Shown in pieces: positions 45,429 through 56,910 of a DNA stretch of 64,000 nucleotides. The DNA is from Stropharia rugosoannulata (taxonomy: Eukaryota; Basidiomycota; Agaricomycetes; Agaricales; Strophariaceae). A program made the position numbers and the translations under genes. Below the pieces are notes generated by a model. That model was not told the DNA's origin. It made no database searches and saw nothing but the letters and a program-made list of their open reading frames with translations. Numbering within the stretch: the first letter of the stretch is position 1; each line of letters opens with the position of its first letter. Where the stretch lies: positions 124,001 to 188,000 of the forward strand of contig JANCIK010000002.1 of the NCBI GenBank assembly GCA_028532985.1. Direction: 5' to 3'.

Positions 45429-45729
45429 GTCGGTGAGACTTCCCGTATAAGTCTGTGCGGACTCTGTGCGGCGTCCGTGCAGGTCCAGAACTCTTGGTAC
45501 ACCTGTACTGCAAGCCTAGTCGTCTCACGCCTAACAAAACTTATAAAGCTTCAATGTTTGACACAATTTATAAATTTGAGTACATAACACATACACATCA
45601 ATTGTACTACACTGTATCAAGACCGTAAAATATATGTAATCTTTCCCACGAAGTCATGAGCACCCTCGCTCCAGAAGTGCAGACAGAGTTGTAAGCACGA
45701 AACTACCAAGATTAGCCCAAATGAAAATA

Positions 45730-46640
45730 CTCACACCAGTGACGCGGATCTGATGGAAGATGCACGTGAATGCTGATCGGACTCACCATTCGTGCGATTG
45801 GAGCTTGGGGCGTAATCGATAAGCTCCCCTTTGTCCCCAACCGCCATCAGTCCATGACCACGCGCCTGTACCGATGCTGTTGCTGTCACTGAGGATACGC
45901 GCGCTCCGCGCTGCATGTCGTGAGCCGGAACATGGTGCGTGGGGCCCTCGAGCCAGTACCTGGCGTTCGTTGTTTTTGATTTGCTGTTGCTGCTTCATGT
46001 ACTACTGCTGCTGATGCCCGTACTGCTGCTGATGCCCGTACTGCTGCTGATGTCCGTACTGCTGCTGATGCCCGTACTGCTGCTGCTGATACCGTTACAT
46101 TGAGTGACAGCATTGCCAGCATCTGCAGAATGGTACCCTCCACTTGTTGCAATTGGGTTCGCGCAGCAACTAACCGACGAACTGCATAAACGGGTAAGCT
46201 GTCTGTACAAATTTACTACTACAATGATTGGACTCACGACAGGGGACCCTCGTGCATCCTGATACCACCAACCATGATATAGGAGATAGTGGAAGCCTGT
46301 CGATTTACTACACTCCAGTGAGCGGTTCATAGTACTAACACACTTACTCCTTGTCCGCCGCAGGACTGTTATCCATCTCCAAGACAGTGGGGGGATATCC
46401 TGACAAAGAGAGTGTCAGAGACAGTGGTACTTGTAGTGTAGTAAGTGACCGGAGGTGATTTACGACGATGAGTGTCGCAAAGGTCAACGGAGGCTGTTAC
46501 GTATCCATATCCCGCTTTCGTCAGTGACTGTTCTTGTCTAGAGGATGTTATGCTGCACAGTACCTCTGGCCATGGCCATGATATCCGCTAGTGCTTGCAC
46601 TGGTGGGTCGCGCGAATGGTCTCGATGGTGGAGACCAACC
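45730..46640 (-). pseudogene. Family A gene fragments, copy 3
   Basis: Minus-strand pieces: ARTQLQQVEGTILQMLAMLS then an Ala/Ser/Val-rich tract made by the 18 bp repeat below, and WSPPSRPFARPTSASTSGYH followed by GHGQR without the TAG of the other copies. The NNGRFWQVYV piece is missing. Not complete. Confidence 0.4.
45996..46092. repeat. 18 bp tandem repeat, ~5 units
   Basis: Units of TACTGCTGCTGATGCCCG recur with one CCCG/TCCG change. Copies 1 and 2 have only short CTG runs at the matching place (2725-2750 and 17740-17755), so the array expanded in this copy. Confidence 0.9.
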
Positions 46641-48100
46641 GTGCTGACCTGGGGTCCATCTGGGTGTATATAACTTCCTCTAAATGAGAACGTGCGCTGG
46701 CTGCGGAGACAAGTACTATAGGGATATACGTGCCTCTGGAGGGAATGGTCACTGGTCTAGCATGTTCTGCACAAGCTCTGACACCCGGCGCTTCTTACCA
46801 TATACAATACGTATCGAATTTGGAACAAGATTCCCACTACTGCGCAACACTGTTACTAAATTACTATTTCATATGTTTTTTATACTCGAAAAAACTGGAG
46901 AAACGCCAGGGCGCAACTGCCTTGCACTCCCATGGACATCCCCAATTTATGAATTTATAATTAAAGATGAAAAGCGTGCCACGGAAATTTCATCAAGATC
47001 AAGGTGACATTGCGACAGGGGTTAAAGTGGGCAAAAAATTTGCAAGCTAGCGCTTTTCTTCGAAATGACTCAAGAAGAGTGAGGAGCGTAATACATGTAC
47101 AAGGCAGGTCCGCTGAGAATCGACAAGAGCCCGTGAAATGTACTAAAAGGACTCCAAACAGAATATTTTAAAATGGAGTAAGAGCGTCGTAGCGCGTCAC
47201 TGAGCATAGCCTTGGTGCATGCAAAGACATCCGATGCGAGAAAGACAACAGCAAGCGTCTTGATTTCTACTGAGGCTACAGTGGCTCATCACGCTCATGC
47301 CTGTCCCATCCGCGATAGCAGCCTCCAGATCCAGACCTCAGAATGACCGCGCGGGTACTTAGTAGTCACAGGCGGCCGACCTGTTCGGCATCAACACGGC
47401 ATCCTCCGGCTTCACGGCAAGCAGCTCTTGTCTTACTCTACCACCTTGAAACCTCTATTTTGAACAAAAATGTGCTCAGTGTTGCCTGCTTTCTGTATAG
47501 AAGTAGAATTATCTATTGCAAATGGCCTTGGGGAGTATGCTTGAAAGGCGCGGAATACCTTTGGTCATTATATAGCAGCCGTAACTTGGCCGGCCGTAAG
47601 CGACGGATTGACATCCGGCCTTTGCCGCGATTTCCTCCGAGCTCCAGCAAAGTACGGGACCCAGTTTCCTTTCTCTCCTGCTCGCCCAAGCTCGTCCATG
47701 AGGCCTGAGTGATTCCATCCTCCAGCACCGCCCTAAACTCGTCCCGCGATCGTTTCTATTCACCCCCGCATTGCAACTAAGGATGCCTCGTTGTTTTAGC
47801 GCCCCTTCCTGGCTCCATCCTGGCCGCCCTTTTTCCATTACTCAGACTATTCGACATGCTTCTCGAGGCAGGAGGCGATGTCTATGGTATTTTTCGTCTG
47901 CGCCCGTGGCTAGCAACTCGTGTTGTCCCTGTAGTCTACCCCACCTCTCTATCCGCATAGGCACAGCACCATTTGTGAGCACTCTCGCCCTTTCGCCACC
48001 CGTTGTCATGCTGCCGCCATACCCGTCCTGTCCATCTAATTTGGCAGATTATATCGCTCTTGTACTGTGCTGCAGTCCATGGTCTTCCTTGTCTGTCTGT

Positions 48101-48596
48101 TCTCATTGATGCACGACGTCCATATCGACGTGTCACATCTGTCTAACCGTAAATATGATCAAAGTTAACTACTATTAACACAGCGCGTTTACTCAGTGTC
48201 CCTTTCCTGCCAACGCCCACCGCTCCATAAGCTTCATAGAGCATGGATCCCCCGCAAGGCCATCAACTCATGGTGGTCCCTCCACCCTCGTTGCCGCAGA
48301 CGGCCAGTGCCAGCCTCGCGGACCCAGTTGAAAGTTGCAGTGCCGAGGCTGGCTTCTGCTGTGCAGACAGCCGCCACCACCACACCCGTGTTGTTGCAAC
48401 TTCGGTATTGGCGGATACCACCTCTGTAGGCGTACACCCAGCGAGTACAATGTTTGTGCTGTCTCATAGATCCTCTGACGTGGACGGAGACCCACGACCA
48501 CCCGCTCTTATGGTGTACGATAACGAACAGGTAGAGATGGGGACGCCGAGAGACGAGCGTTCCCCGACGAGCTCACCCCATAATCCGGTGGTTGCA
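48101..48596 (+). other. Doubtful frame (48243-48599), otherwise no gene
   Basis: A 118-codon plus frame starting MDPPQGHQLMVVPPP and ending in SPTSSPHNPVVA is Ser/Pro/Thr-rich, and both other frames are also open here. It ends just at the left edge of the 1.2 kb element at 48597. It may be the 5' part of an interrupted gene; no domain seen. Confidence 0.2.
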
Positions 48597-49770
48597 TAAG
48601 TAACTTGTAGTGTTAACTTGCGCCATACATAAGTTAGCTGGTACTAACTTATGGCAGAGCAAGTTAAAATATCCCAAGTTAGCAAGTGAACTGCGTAAGT
48701 TACTTGTTAACTTGTTTCTCGCTTACTACTAAGAAAGTTAGCTTGGCACAGCTAATTTGTAGGCATGCAAGCTAACTTCCAACGTCTAACTTACCGGTCT
48801 TAATACATCTGTCATGCTTGCAATCACCAATAAGTGATCACATATATATTAAGACCATGACCTCCTCAAGCCCGCAACCACGATCATACATTCTACTAGC
48901 ACATTGAAGCGCTGCGCTCCACCTGCGGACTCTTGCTTTAATACGGTCGCTATTAGTATCCCAAGAACCGCTTCACCTTCAGTAATATGCGGTAGCGACA
49001 AGGGGAGGAGCATACTCGTTCATGTTTCGAGAGAAGGAGTCACCAAAATTGAGTCATGTCTCAGATGTATGTCCTGTGTTCATCTATCCACATGGCGGGA
49101 AATGAGATGGCACTATTTATTGTGGATCCAGTTCAAACACAGTATAAGATAAAGTGGTGCATACTGGAGTAATAAACAGAAGGAGTAATAGGTTGCGGCT
49201 ATAAGTTAAATACATGCGTCAACTTGCTCACTTACCCTTACATATGACAAGTTAACTTATCACAGACCATCTAGAACCTTCCGTCACCACTACCTTACCA
49301 ATGCTACATGAATATTCACATTGAAATAAAGATACATCATACAGGTTATGCAAATAGTAGATTCATTGGACCAATCACTGACTATCCATCAACGCTCTAC
49401 TGCACAGCATTGCGTATTGTGTCGTTGTGCACGAACTGCTTGCGCACGGTCAGCAATTTCTTCTTGTAGAGTACAGGTACGAGTACCTAGGTACCCAAGG
49501 GCCAAGCTGGGTCCGCGCCCTGGCACGAGGGTAAAGGCTGTTTACCTCAGTGCTGTCTGCGGTGTCTCTAATATATGCCTGTGATGTTGAAGACACATTA
49601 TACGGCCAGTAATATGATGTCAACTATGTGTTGCCTGTGTGTCTTCCGCTGTACAAGTTACAAGTTAACTTGTGCTTCCGTGGGAATAAGTTCGTACAAG
49701 TGAGCCCTGCACCGGCATCTCGGCTCATATAGACAAATAAGTTAGCAAGCTCGCTTTACAAGTAACTTTT
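48597..49770. mobile_element. Putative 1.2 kb non-autonomous element with AAGTTAACTTG motifs
   Basis: Ends are weakly inverted: AGTAACTTGTA at 48600 against AGTTACTTGTA on the reverse strand at ~49770. Inside, the palindromic motif AAGTTAACTTG and variants (AAGTTAGC, GCTAACTT, CAAGTTAACTTA) occur about a dozen times, mostly in the first ~220 and last ~120 bases and near 49205-49262. No coding region. 'CCATAATCCG' lies ~10-16 bases outside each end (48581 and 49780) but not directly at the edge, so it is not a clean target duplication. Confidence 0.45.
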
Positions 49771-50774
49771 TTCACCATCCCATAATCCGTATCATTCGTG
49801 CCTTGGTGAGTCACGTCATGCATATTTGCCTCAGTACCCCTGCTCTCATTCTGCGCGGTGCATTGGGGATGAACGGAGTTGTTCGTGGGCATTTATGTCC
49901 TCGCTGTCGTCCAGAAACAATGTTCGACCTAATATGAGCCATCACTGAAGTTCTCACATGGATACATACAGTTCATCCGCCGCCGTAATCCCTATGCTAA
50001 GATACCATGGACTCTGCCACCCCCGCCACCTCTGTACTATCCTCAAGCCTCATATCACCATGTCCACGAGGTAGATATACTGCGGTCAGGATATCTCCGC
50101 GAACAGGTGCGCGAAGTCAGTGGGACCTACTGTCAGGGATATCATGGTGCTACTAAGGCGCCCGAACGACCCAGTGGGCCCATGGAATGGCTGGATCCAG
50201 AACCTGCTGCAGCAGGTGGGGTCAGCCTCGCGCGTGACAGACTTACATCCAGCGAGAGCGCTAACAGCAACGTCTCTGTGGACGTGCAAGAAGCACCTCG
50301 CCTGTCTGTTGTTAGCACGCAAGCCGAAATCCACACAGGGAGGAGAGTTGCGCCGGTACAGATGCAGCGGATGGATAGTACCGCCGCTGCCGCCGTGCTG
50401 ACAATGTCAGTAGACACTGAAATTTCAGCAAAGCCGACAGAAGAGATAGAGAAAAGTAATCGCCCAATGTAAATGATACTATGGAGAAGTTTTTTTTTTT
50501 TTTTGGTCTGCTTAGCTTGAGCAATCGCAACAGATTCTGAGACATAATTTCAACCACTTTCAACATATTTGTTTATTCATAAAATAGCCAGTTGTCTCCA
50601 GGTAATTACTACATGACTACATTGTTAATCAGCATTTGCACAACTTCATTGATAATGCATTCGAGTGGGAGACATATTATATCCTGGCTCAATCGATAAT
50701 TGTTCAGCACCTAGTTGTTAATGTATCAGTATGGACGAAAATGGTGGTAGACCTAGATGTCACTCACCGAATAA
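49771..50774 (+). other. Doubtful frames near 50107-50472; poly-T tract
   Basis: Two overlapping plus frames are open at 50107-50472 and 50120-50401 (segments such as GPWNGWIQNLLQQV and LTSSESANSNVSVDVQ). Neither has clear splice partners or a recognisable domain. A run of about 18 T follows at ~50491. I do not assign a gene. Confidence 0.25.
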
Positions 50775-51173
50775 CTAAGCATAGTAAAACCAGGTTCCCT
50801 GGGCGTTTGTGGCGTTAATCACTGGTATAATTTGCTCGCCTTCAGAAAGTGTGCCTGACAAAGTGACACTGCCTGGGAGCGCCAATCTGAAGTCTGTGAC
50901 TCCGATGGATCCCGAAAAGATTTGAGGGCCCTGCAGCTGATAAACGCCCGCATAGTACATTGTTACTTTGATGCTATCAAACAATGCCTGGTTCCCCGAG
51001 AGTGTACCTGCAAAGATGAAGAGGTGGCCGCTAATGGGGAAAGTGGCGGCAAACTTGGATCCCCAACACCTTATAGTCCCAACTGCCTTGCTAAACGGCG
51101 CAGCTCCTTTTTCACCCTCAATGGGATCGGAAGGAGCAGATGCAGGTTCAGCTGGAGGTGGAGGTTGAGACAT
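50775..51173 (-). CDS. Hypothetical protein, 132 aa, single exon
   Basis: ATG at 51173, stop TAG at 50775. The first ~20 residues are Pro/Ala/Glu-rich and disordered (SQPPPPAEPASAPSDP). The rest is a compact, Gly/Ser/Val-rich, beta-like domain: FAATFPISGHLFIFAGTL, VTMYYAGVYQLQGPQIFSGS, GVTDFRLALPGSVTLSGTL, TNAQGTWFYYA. No signal peptide, no Cys pair. I do not recognise the family; the strand pattern would fit a small beta-sandwich protein of the kind abundant in mushrooms. Likely real because the composition differs from the neighbours and the frame is clean. Confidence 0.5.
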   Translation of the reverse strand: MSQPPPPAEPASAPSDPIEGEKGAAPFSKAVGTIRCWGSKFAATFPISGHLFIFAGTLSGNQALFDSIKVTMYYAGVYQLQGPQIFSGSIGVTDFRLALPGSVTLSGTLSEGEQIIPVINATNAQGTWFYYA

Positions 51174-51329
51174 GATAAACGACTACATGAGAGATACACG
51201 TGAGTGCATATTCCAGCGTTCATACGGTAGCATCAAATACCTTGTAAGTGAAAGTAATGGCTAGCGGTTGCAGGCGGTGGTGCTGAATACAAGCAAGTAT
51301 ATGCCCTGGTTTTATACATGCGCAAAAAT

Positions 51330-51592
51330 TTAATAATATGTCAGGAAGACACGATACAAGATGCCTGTGGCGAGAGAGACGTACTGGTGGAAGAAAAATC
51401 TTTGTCTGTTTCCAAATGCGGCTAGAAGCTCACTGGAACGTCGCTTTACCTGGTCATGTTTGTTTCCGGAGCTATATAGCTCCGAGATGTGTTTTGATAT
51501 TGCATCTAGACTCCTTCTGTAGGCATTCAAGTGCTATAATCTGCATATAGTGTTCAATCTTCGCAAACCTCAAGTGTGAGAAATATTGTCCT
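51330..51592 (-). repeat. Inverted repeat arm 1 flanking the lectin pseudogene
   Basis: On the minus strand this reads 'atttctcacacttgaggttt' then 'gaatgcctacagaaggagtc' and 'tagatgcaat', which matches 52188-52445 on the plus strand ('atttctcacggctgaggttt', 'gaatgtctacaaaagaagtc', 'tagatgcaat'). Identity is moderate. Both arms read a similar short frame (AYRRSLDAIS and VYKRSLDAIK). Confidence 0.7.
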
Positions 51593-51842
51593 CGTGAAAT
51601 TAATGCTGTCAGTATATTTTTGACCAAAATCAGTGCGCACTTTCTTATTACAGAAGGCCATGCTCATAGAAGTATTTTTATAACCAAATGCGGTACCAAC
51701 ACTTCTGTTACAAATTTATTGATAATTACAGCCTGGCTTTCCAAAGCCTCGAGGTCAGCCAGGAACTTCCATGCAGATGGTAATAATCATGTATGTTTAT
51801 TCTGTGAGAGCTCGTTTCCTCGAAAAGCATAATAGCGAGACC

Positions 51843-52125
51843 TCAGGTATTCTAGGTCTCGTCGGTGACACCAGCTAGTCGCTGGTGAGATCCTCTCGAT
51901 ACGCTAGGCGTGCACAACTTCACGCGGTGGTACGAGATTATCACACACATCCCACAGATTGACTTGGGCGTTAACGCGTAGTGGCAGTACTCTGATGCTG
52001 ATCATCCCCCCCCCCCCGCGTGAGGAAAAGCGGACGTTATGGAGCGTGACTAGCATGCAGGGGAGGAAGATACATACTGTCTTTATAATTTCCAATGGTA
52101 ATAACCTACGGGCTATATCATCATT
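51843..52125 (+). pseudogene. Fungal fruit-body lectin pseudogene
   Basis: Pieces in order match the C-terminal two thirds of the intact lectin at 61532-61948: SGILGLVGDTS against SGTLRFVSDTG, LGVHNFTRWYEIITHI against LGVHNYKHWCDIVVNL, and SMQGRKIHTVFIISNGNNL against NLQGRKIDVVFTVADGTDL. Breaks: stops and frame changes between 51876 and 51908, an in-frame TAG at ~51979, and a C run at ~52006 with a frameshift after it. The N-terminal third is not recognisable. It cannot make a functional lectin. Confidence 0.75.
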
Positions 52126-52187
52126 GGATAAAAATACGGTCCCTCACTTATTTTTGGAAAGGTCGAGTTGTTGAAGAATCATATCAT

Positions 52188-52445
52188 GAGTACAACATTT
52201 CTCACGGCTGAGGTTTGCGAATACTGAGCAGTATTTGCGGATTACAGACTGTGAATGTCTACAAAAGAAGTCTAGATGCAATAAAAGAAATATCTCGGAG
52301 AAATTCAGCTCCGGAAAAAAACAGAGACATATACATTGACGTCCCAGTGAAGCTCAAGCCATATCTGTGGCAGAAAAGAAATCTCTCCCACGAGTGTGTC
52401 TTTCCAGTTATTACTGATTTACTCCATGTCTCTGCCATAGTATTT
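52188..52445 (+). repeat. Inverted repeat arm 2 flanking the lectin pseudogene
   Basis: Partner of 51330-51592; see that entry. The ~600 bp between the arms holds the lectin pseudogene. Confidence 0.7.
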
Positions 52446-54689
52446 TAGATGTATGCTCGTATTAAACTAGTGCTTATACATTCTAATAGTAACTGCTTCG
52501 ACCTGTACTGTTTAGTTATCACTTATAAAGCTTTTGATTTTACCTTGTATAAGCTGGCACACTCACTCACATGAAATTTAATACAGCTAATATCTATCCA
52601 AGCGCACCTCCTCCTCCTGATCCTATAGTGATTGATCAAACTCGTGTTTTATATCTCAAAGCCGGTGTGAAATAATTTGGTGGCACCCAAGCTTGCAGTC
52701 GGGTTTCATATCAGCAATATTGCACACATTGCGGGTACAATTGAAGGGTTAAAATTAGAGTTAGGAACTGACAATGGTTTGATGGTCTACTGCTGTTTGT
52801 CACAGCTATAGGAACGATGCGCAAGTTATTCCTATGATTAATGTTAAAAATGGCAAGGATATTTGCAGAGTGGCGTTTGGAGTGACCGACGGCCTCGACC
52901 ATACTAATCCAGGAACTATCAGGTGAGAAAGAATTGTCAACCGAGACAGGATATAACAAACCTTTCCCGCGCATTTGAGGTTTTTTTATATGTGCTCATT
53001 CTTATTTTACACATACATTTACTCTATTTTTATTTCATTTTTGCAAGAATATATACCCCACTGTAATTGCAGTCGATAACCCCTGAATCTAACATGTGGC
53101 CTCCACAAAATTGCATTTCCAAATTCACATCCTATGAAGCCGTTTGAAATCTGCTGGAAAGTGCTGGAAAATAGATAGCAAGTCTCTGAGACAAAGTACG
53201 GTCCCTCTATCGAGGCCCCCTGCTTCGTCTACAGCTCTCACTCTCAGCCTCCGTGACCATGACCCGCCTTTGCGTCGATACTTCTTGCCTACTCTCCTCC
53301 CCTTACTTGTATTTCATCCTGACCATGCTTGCACGCCTTCCCCAGCGACTGGCACTCTAGCAGATTGTCCACACTTCAATTCGCTCCTCAACACACTCCA
53401 GGCTCTCACTTCTTGACCTGGCTGCATATACAACGGCAGCAAGTTCCCGTTTGTGTGCTGCGGAGAGCTGATGTGATGTCCGGTGTTCAACGTTCGAACG
53501 TTCAACGGTTAAGCAACAAATACAGGAACGCAAGCCCGATGTACCATCTTCACCTCACGTCAGATGTCGTTTTATTTGTGCTCCCTGTCAGTCCCTTGTA
53601 AGATTGATAATTGTGTGTGTGGGTGCGAGCGACGACTTGTGTGGTCGTCTTGGGGGTGATGCTCAAGAAAAGGTAAGAGATTAAAAGAATGGCTTTGCTT
53701 TGGCTGTGCTCGACGGACTAGCGTCTTCTGGGGTGATTGTAACGAGCTCTTGGATGGTAAACGAAGGTGGGTGGTAATTCACTGCCTCTCTACGTGTACA
53801 CCATGTCCTTAAATACTAAATAATATGTAGAATTATCGCCTGACTCCGAAGCACCAAGCAAATTAGTTTTAAGGAAATCATACCACTGGAAAATCATGCC
53901 ACAAATTGGCCGGATCTAAGCGCACGCAAATAGCGCTCCTTACACCCTGTCACACTTCGTACCCCTTTGTCTCCTGTCTCGCGCTCTAACCCAGTTCATG
54001 CCCTTGTGCAGGCATGCCTGTCAAGGGTTTCCCATGTACATACGACGCCATTTCCGATAATGCTCATTACATTTCATGTATTCTGCTTCGGCTGCACTAG
54101 CATAGTCCCTGAACTACGGGGAATTTAGAGCGCAATCTATTATTCCGCATCATCTTCTTGTTGACACCATCAATCTGGTGCAAGCTGCAATAGGCTTGTA
54201 AGGTCAAAGTGATCCATTAACCCCGATACCCACAAGTAGCACCTAAGAAAAACCCGCGCCAGCAATCGGCCACGGCAACACTGCCTACTAATCTCACTCC
54301 AAGTTCCACCCATCATTCAGTACTTTCAGTATTCAGTACTTTCAGTTGCTTATTACATAATTTCCCGCACATCCCGCCTGCTCGCGTCATCTGGCCCTCA
54401 AATTCTGCATATGGCACAGGCAAAGGTAGAAAGACTAACAGATAAATATAGACGGTTCAACTCATTTCATTCGATTTTCAATACATGAGTAGATAGAGAA
54501 TCTGAGACTACACTAATCACACAGCATGTATGAGCCCAGGTAAATACCATGCATACACCTGACGCATGCAGATTTTATTAGTCTGTATGGGAAAAAACCC
54601 ATTCTTCCTCGATTTCTGGTCCCAAGCTGGTTCAGAATACGCTGTAGCATCCAGACAAATTTGTGCATGTTACGTGCCAAGTATTGACT
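52446..54689. other. Intergenic, no gene supported
   Basis: About 2.2 kb. A 90-codon plus frame at 53144-53416 (Ser/Pro/Leu-rich) has no further support. A short tandem repeat 'attcagtactttcagt' lies at ~54317-54350. No repeat partners seen elsewhere in the window. Confidence 0.45.
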
Positions 54690-54987
54690 ATCGTGGATAC
54701 GTGCGGAGAGTGTGGAGTACATCACCTTTACTCACGGATACCACCTCAGCTCAATACCCCATCAACCCCGCATTCACGCAGACCATAGTAGGGCATGACA
54801 TTGAAAGCTGAACCACAAAGAAGCCCCTGCAACCAGTCATTGGACGGGCGACCATTGTATATAATACTGCATTCCCATCATCGTCATTACCACATAGTGA
54901 GTGAATTCCGAAATTAAGCTTCCACTGCCATTTAAAATGCTGCTTCACAGATACTACCGACACCACCTACCAAGCCGAGCGCAATGA
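54690..54987 (+). pseudogene. Family D gene, broken copy 3, first piece
   Basis: The plus strand reads LTDTTSAQYPINPAFTQTIV and GHDIES-stop, matching FTDTPSTQYPVNPSFEEIIS and GHDTDEAV of copy 1 exon 2, then the exon 2/3 junction ('gtgagtgaattccgaaatta' against 'gtgagtaacctccgagctta'). The match ends at 'gcaatga' (54987), where the DIRS-like remnant starts, and resumes at 57407. The early stop shows the copy is dead. Confidence 0.75.
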
Positions 54988-55283
54988 GTGAATTCTCGCC
55001 GTAGTAAGGCACGATCGGAGGATAGAATAGTGTCTTTGTGTGACCGTAGGGTGACATGCGTGACTCGTCTCCTTCGAGTTCACCATCATCAACGGTCGAC
55101 GACCGCCTTCACGCGTCGCCCACGCAAAGGCCGTCTTTGTGCGTCTCTATTCGAGACTTTGTTTTCTTTTTCTTTTCTGCAATCCATACATCCTGCCACC
55201 TGGAGCTCGCAAGGAAGACCGCATCAGAAGCAGGCTCATCAGCTTTCATGACTTGACCATGCTGCACCGTGCTGCACCACATA

Positions 55284-55579
55284 CTGTACCATTTTAAATG
55301 GTTCGTCCGTCCCATGTCCCAAGGGCCATGTACGTGGACGAAATCGGTGCTTTGTCCCGTGTCCCAAGCCCAGTGGATGGAGAAATTTTTGAAAATAGCC
55401 GAGACCATACCGCCCAAAACCTCCCAAAACTGGCTCGCCCTTAAAAAAAACTGGCTGGACGAAATTTTTTGGACGAAATTTTTGGATTGTCCCGGGTCAC
55501 GCCAAAAGTGGCGGGGCAAAATTTTCGTCCACGGTGTCCCATGTCCCCCCCCCTGGACGAACCATTCAAAATGGTACAG
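55284..55579. mobile_element. 296 bp MITE, copy 1 (TA target site)
   Basis: Ends CTGTACCATTTTAAATGGTT and the inverted form at the right (one mismatch in 25), flanked by TA on both sides (55282-55283, 55580-55581). Copy 2 at 58708-59003 has the same length and differs at three positions. TA duplication and short TIRs suit a Tc1/mariner-type MITE. GGACGAAAT recurs inside. Open frames across it are fortuitous. Confidence 0.92.
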
Positions 55580-55993
55580 TAATCCCCTCCGGATCAGAAC
55601 CAAGCGACTTCAGGCTTGCGACAAACACATCTGGCTACGGCAGGGCCACGGCCAGCTTCAGTCAGTATTCAGGCGAGAAAATCGGTCAACTTATCCCCGG
55701 AGTTGCTCCGGATATGGCAGCCGACTCGGAAGCAGACTGCAGGCAACGGATCCTACAACCTGCGGCTTCATACTAATGTAGCAGCGTCTTCTCTGCGGCT
55801 AGTATGCGGAGTCACATCCTTCCTCTCATAGCTCGCCGCCTGAGTGCAGGGCATCACTGAGCGGCTGGACTAGCATGAAGATCTATTTCAAGTCATCCAA
55901 GTCCCACTCTGTTCCCTATTGAAATATTGAAGGCCGAAATGGCGTGCACCGGCCCATAATTCTGTTTACACCCAAAGGCAGAGATTTCCCTTC

Positions 55994-56012
55994 CCCCCCC
56001 CCCCCCCCCCTG
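55994..56012. repeat. Poly-C run
   Basis: About 18 consecutive C. Length may be inaccurate in assembly. Confidence 0.9.
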
Positions 56013-56514
56013 GCCTTGCATCGAACACTTCGAGAATCGATATATGCGAGCATCATCACATGTTTCGTCGTTGACGCAAAATAGACATCATGAAGCTCTT
56101 AGCACACTACTTATGCCTTGCACTCGAGCTCACGCCCAAGGGCCGCTCGCCGGAGCTGCCGGTGTATTGCGGGGTTTCGACACGATAAGGGAAATGCATC
56201 ACCACTGCTCCACATGGCGTCAATACCTATTCACTTCTGCGTCGCCGTTTATAACTGTCGTAACATCACCAAGTTGTCACCGCTTCGCTTCTGCGTCACG
56301 TCGGAAAACCAGGAAAGCGTAGCTGTCAGCTGATACTGTACTTCATGGAATTTTCGGATCGGTTTCAACTGCTCATAAGGTCAGTAAATTCTGGTTAAAT
56401 TCACAACCATAGTTTTAATGTCTTTCTCCTCGATATCACTATTATCGCGTACCGCATATATGTGGCCCTGTGATATGAACGGTGGCATCATTCACCTTTC
56501 TTCCGCCTATTCAA

Positions 56515-56910
56515 CAATCCACCATGCTTCGCACGTCACCTGAGAGACAACAATGCATCACCCGAGGACCGATAATGCTTCATACGCCATACGACAATGC
56601 TTCACTCGACAATGCTTCGCTTGACAAGGCGTCTCCCGACAATGCTGCACCCAGCAGTGCGTCTCCCGACAATGCTTCACCCCGGTTTCAACAATGCTTC
56701 ATACATGATGCGTCAATCGGTAATGCCTCTTAGACTATCGCTCATGTATCTTTCGACAATGCTTCATGCTTCATGCATCAATTAATAATGCTTCTTGTAT
56801 CGTAACTTACCTGGTTCGGCAATGCTTCACACAGGCCTTATGCATCACTCGACAATTCCTCTAAGTTCAGGCCTCAAATACCTGTCACGCCAATCTTTCA
56901 CAATGCTTCA
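56515..56910. repeat. CAATGCTTC minisatellite-like array
   Basis: About 20 imperfect units built on (A/G)ACAATGCTTC(A/G), spaced ~14-30 bases, some with GCGTC instead of GCTTC, with 'atgcttcatgcttcatgcat' near 56759. The predicted gag intron of the full DIRS-like element (13078-13316) has the same units in fewer copies. Confidence 0.85.

Larger units (their letters stand above)
45540..48100. repeat. Repeat family A, copy 3 (diverged, shorter)
   Basis: Matches A copy 1 from its left edge ('cttcaatgtttgacacaatt' region) through 'aatactcacaccagtgacgc' (45726), the splice-bounded exons, the 'gtcgtagcgcgtcactg' block (47190, against 4910) and 'gatgcctcgttg' (47780, against 5495). Large parts of copy 1 (about 3480-4370) are missing. 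It is the most diverged copy but keeps a CAG codon where copies 1 and 2 have TAG. Confidence 0.7.

Noticed and set aside
48581..49790. CCATAATCCG on both sides of the 1.2 kb element as a target duplication
   Set aside because: The repeats are 10-16 bases away from the apparent ends and not adjacent, so they cannot be claimed as a duplication made by insertion.
55109..55781. Frames of ~164-170 codons across 55109-55781
   Set aside because: They run across a MITE and its flanks; the MITE part is open on both strands in copy 2 as well, and no domain is visible.
56515..56910. CAATGCTTC array as a CRISPR array or coding repeat
   Set aside because: Short imperfect units with variable spacing; frames through it are interrupted and the same units occur inside a DIRS-like element.
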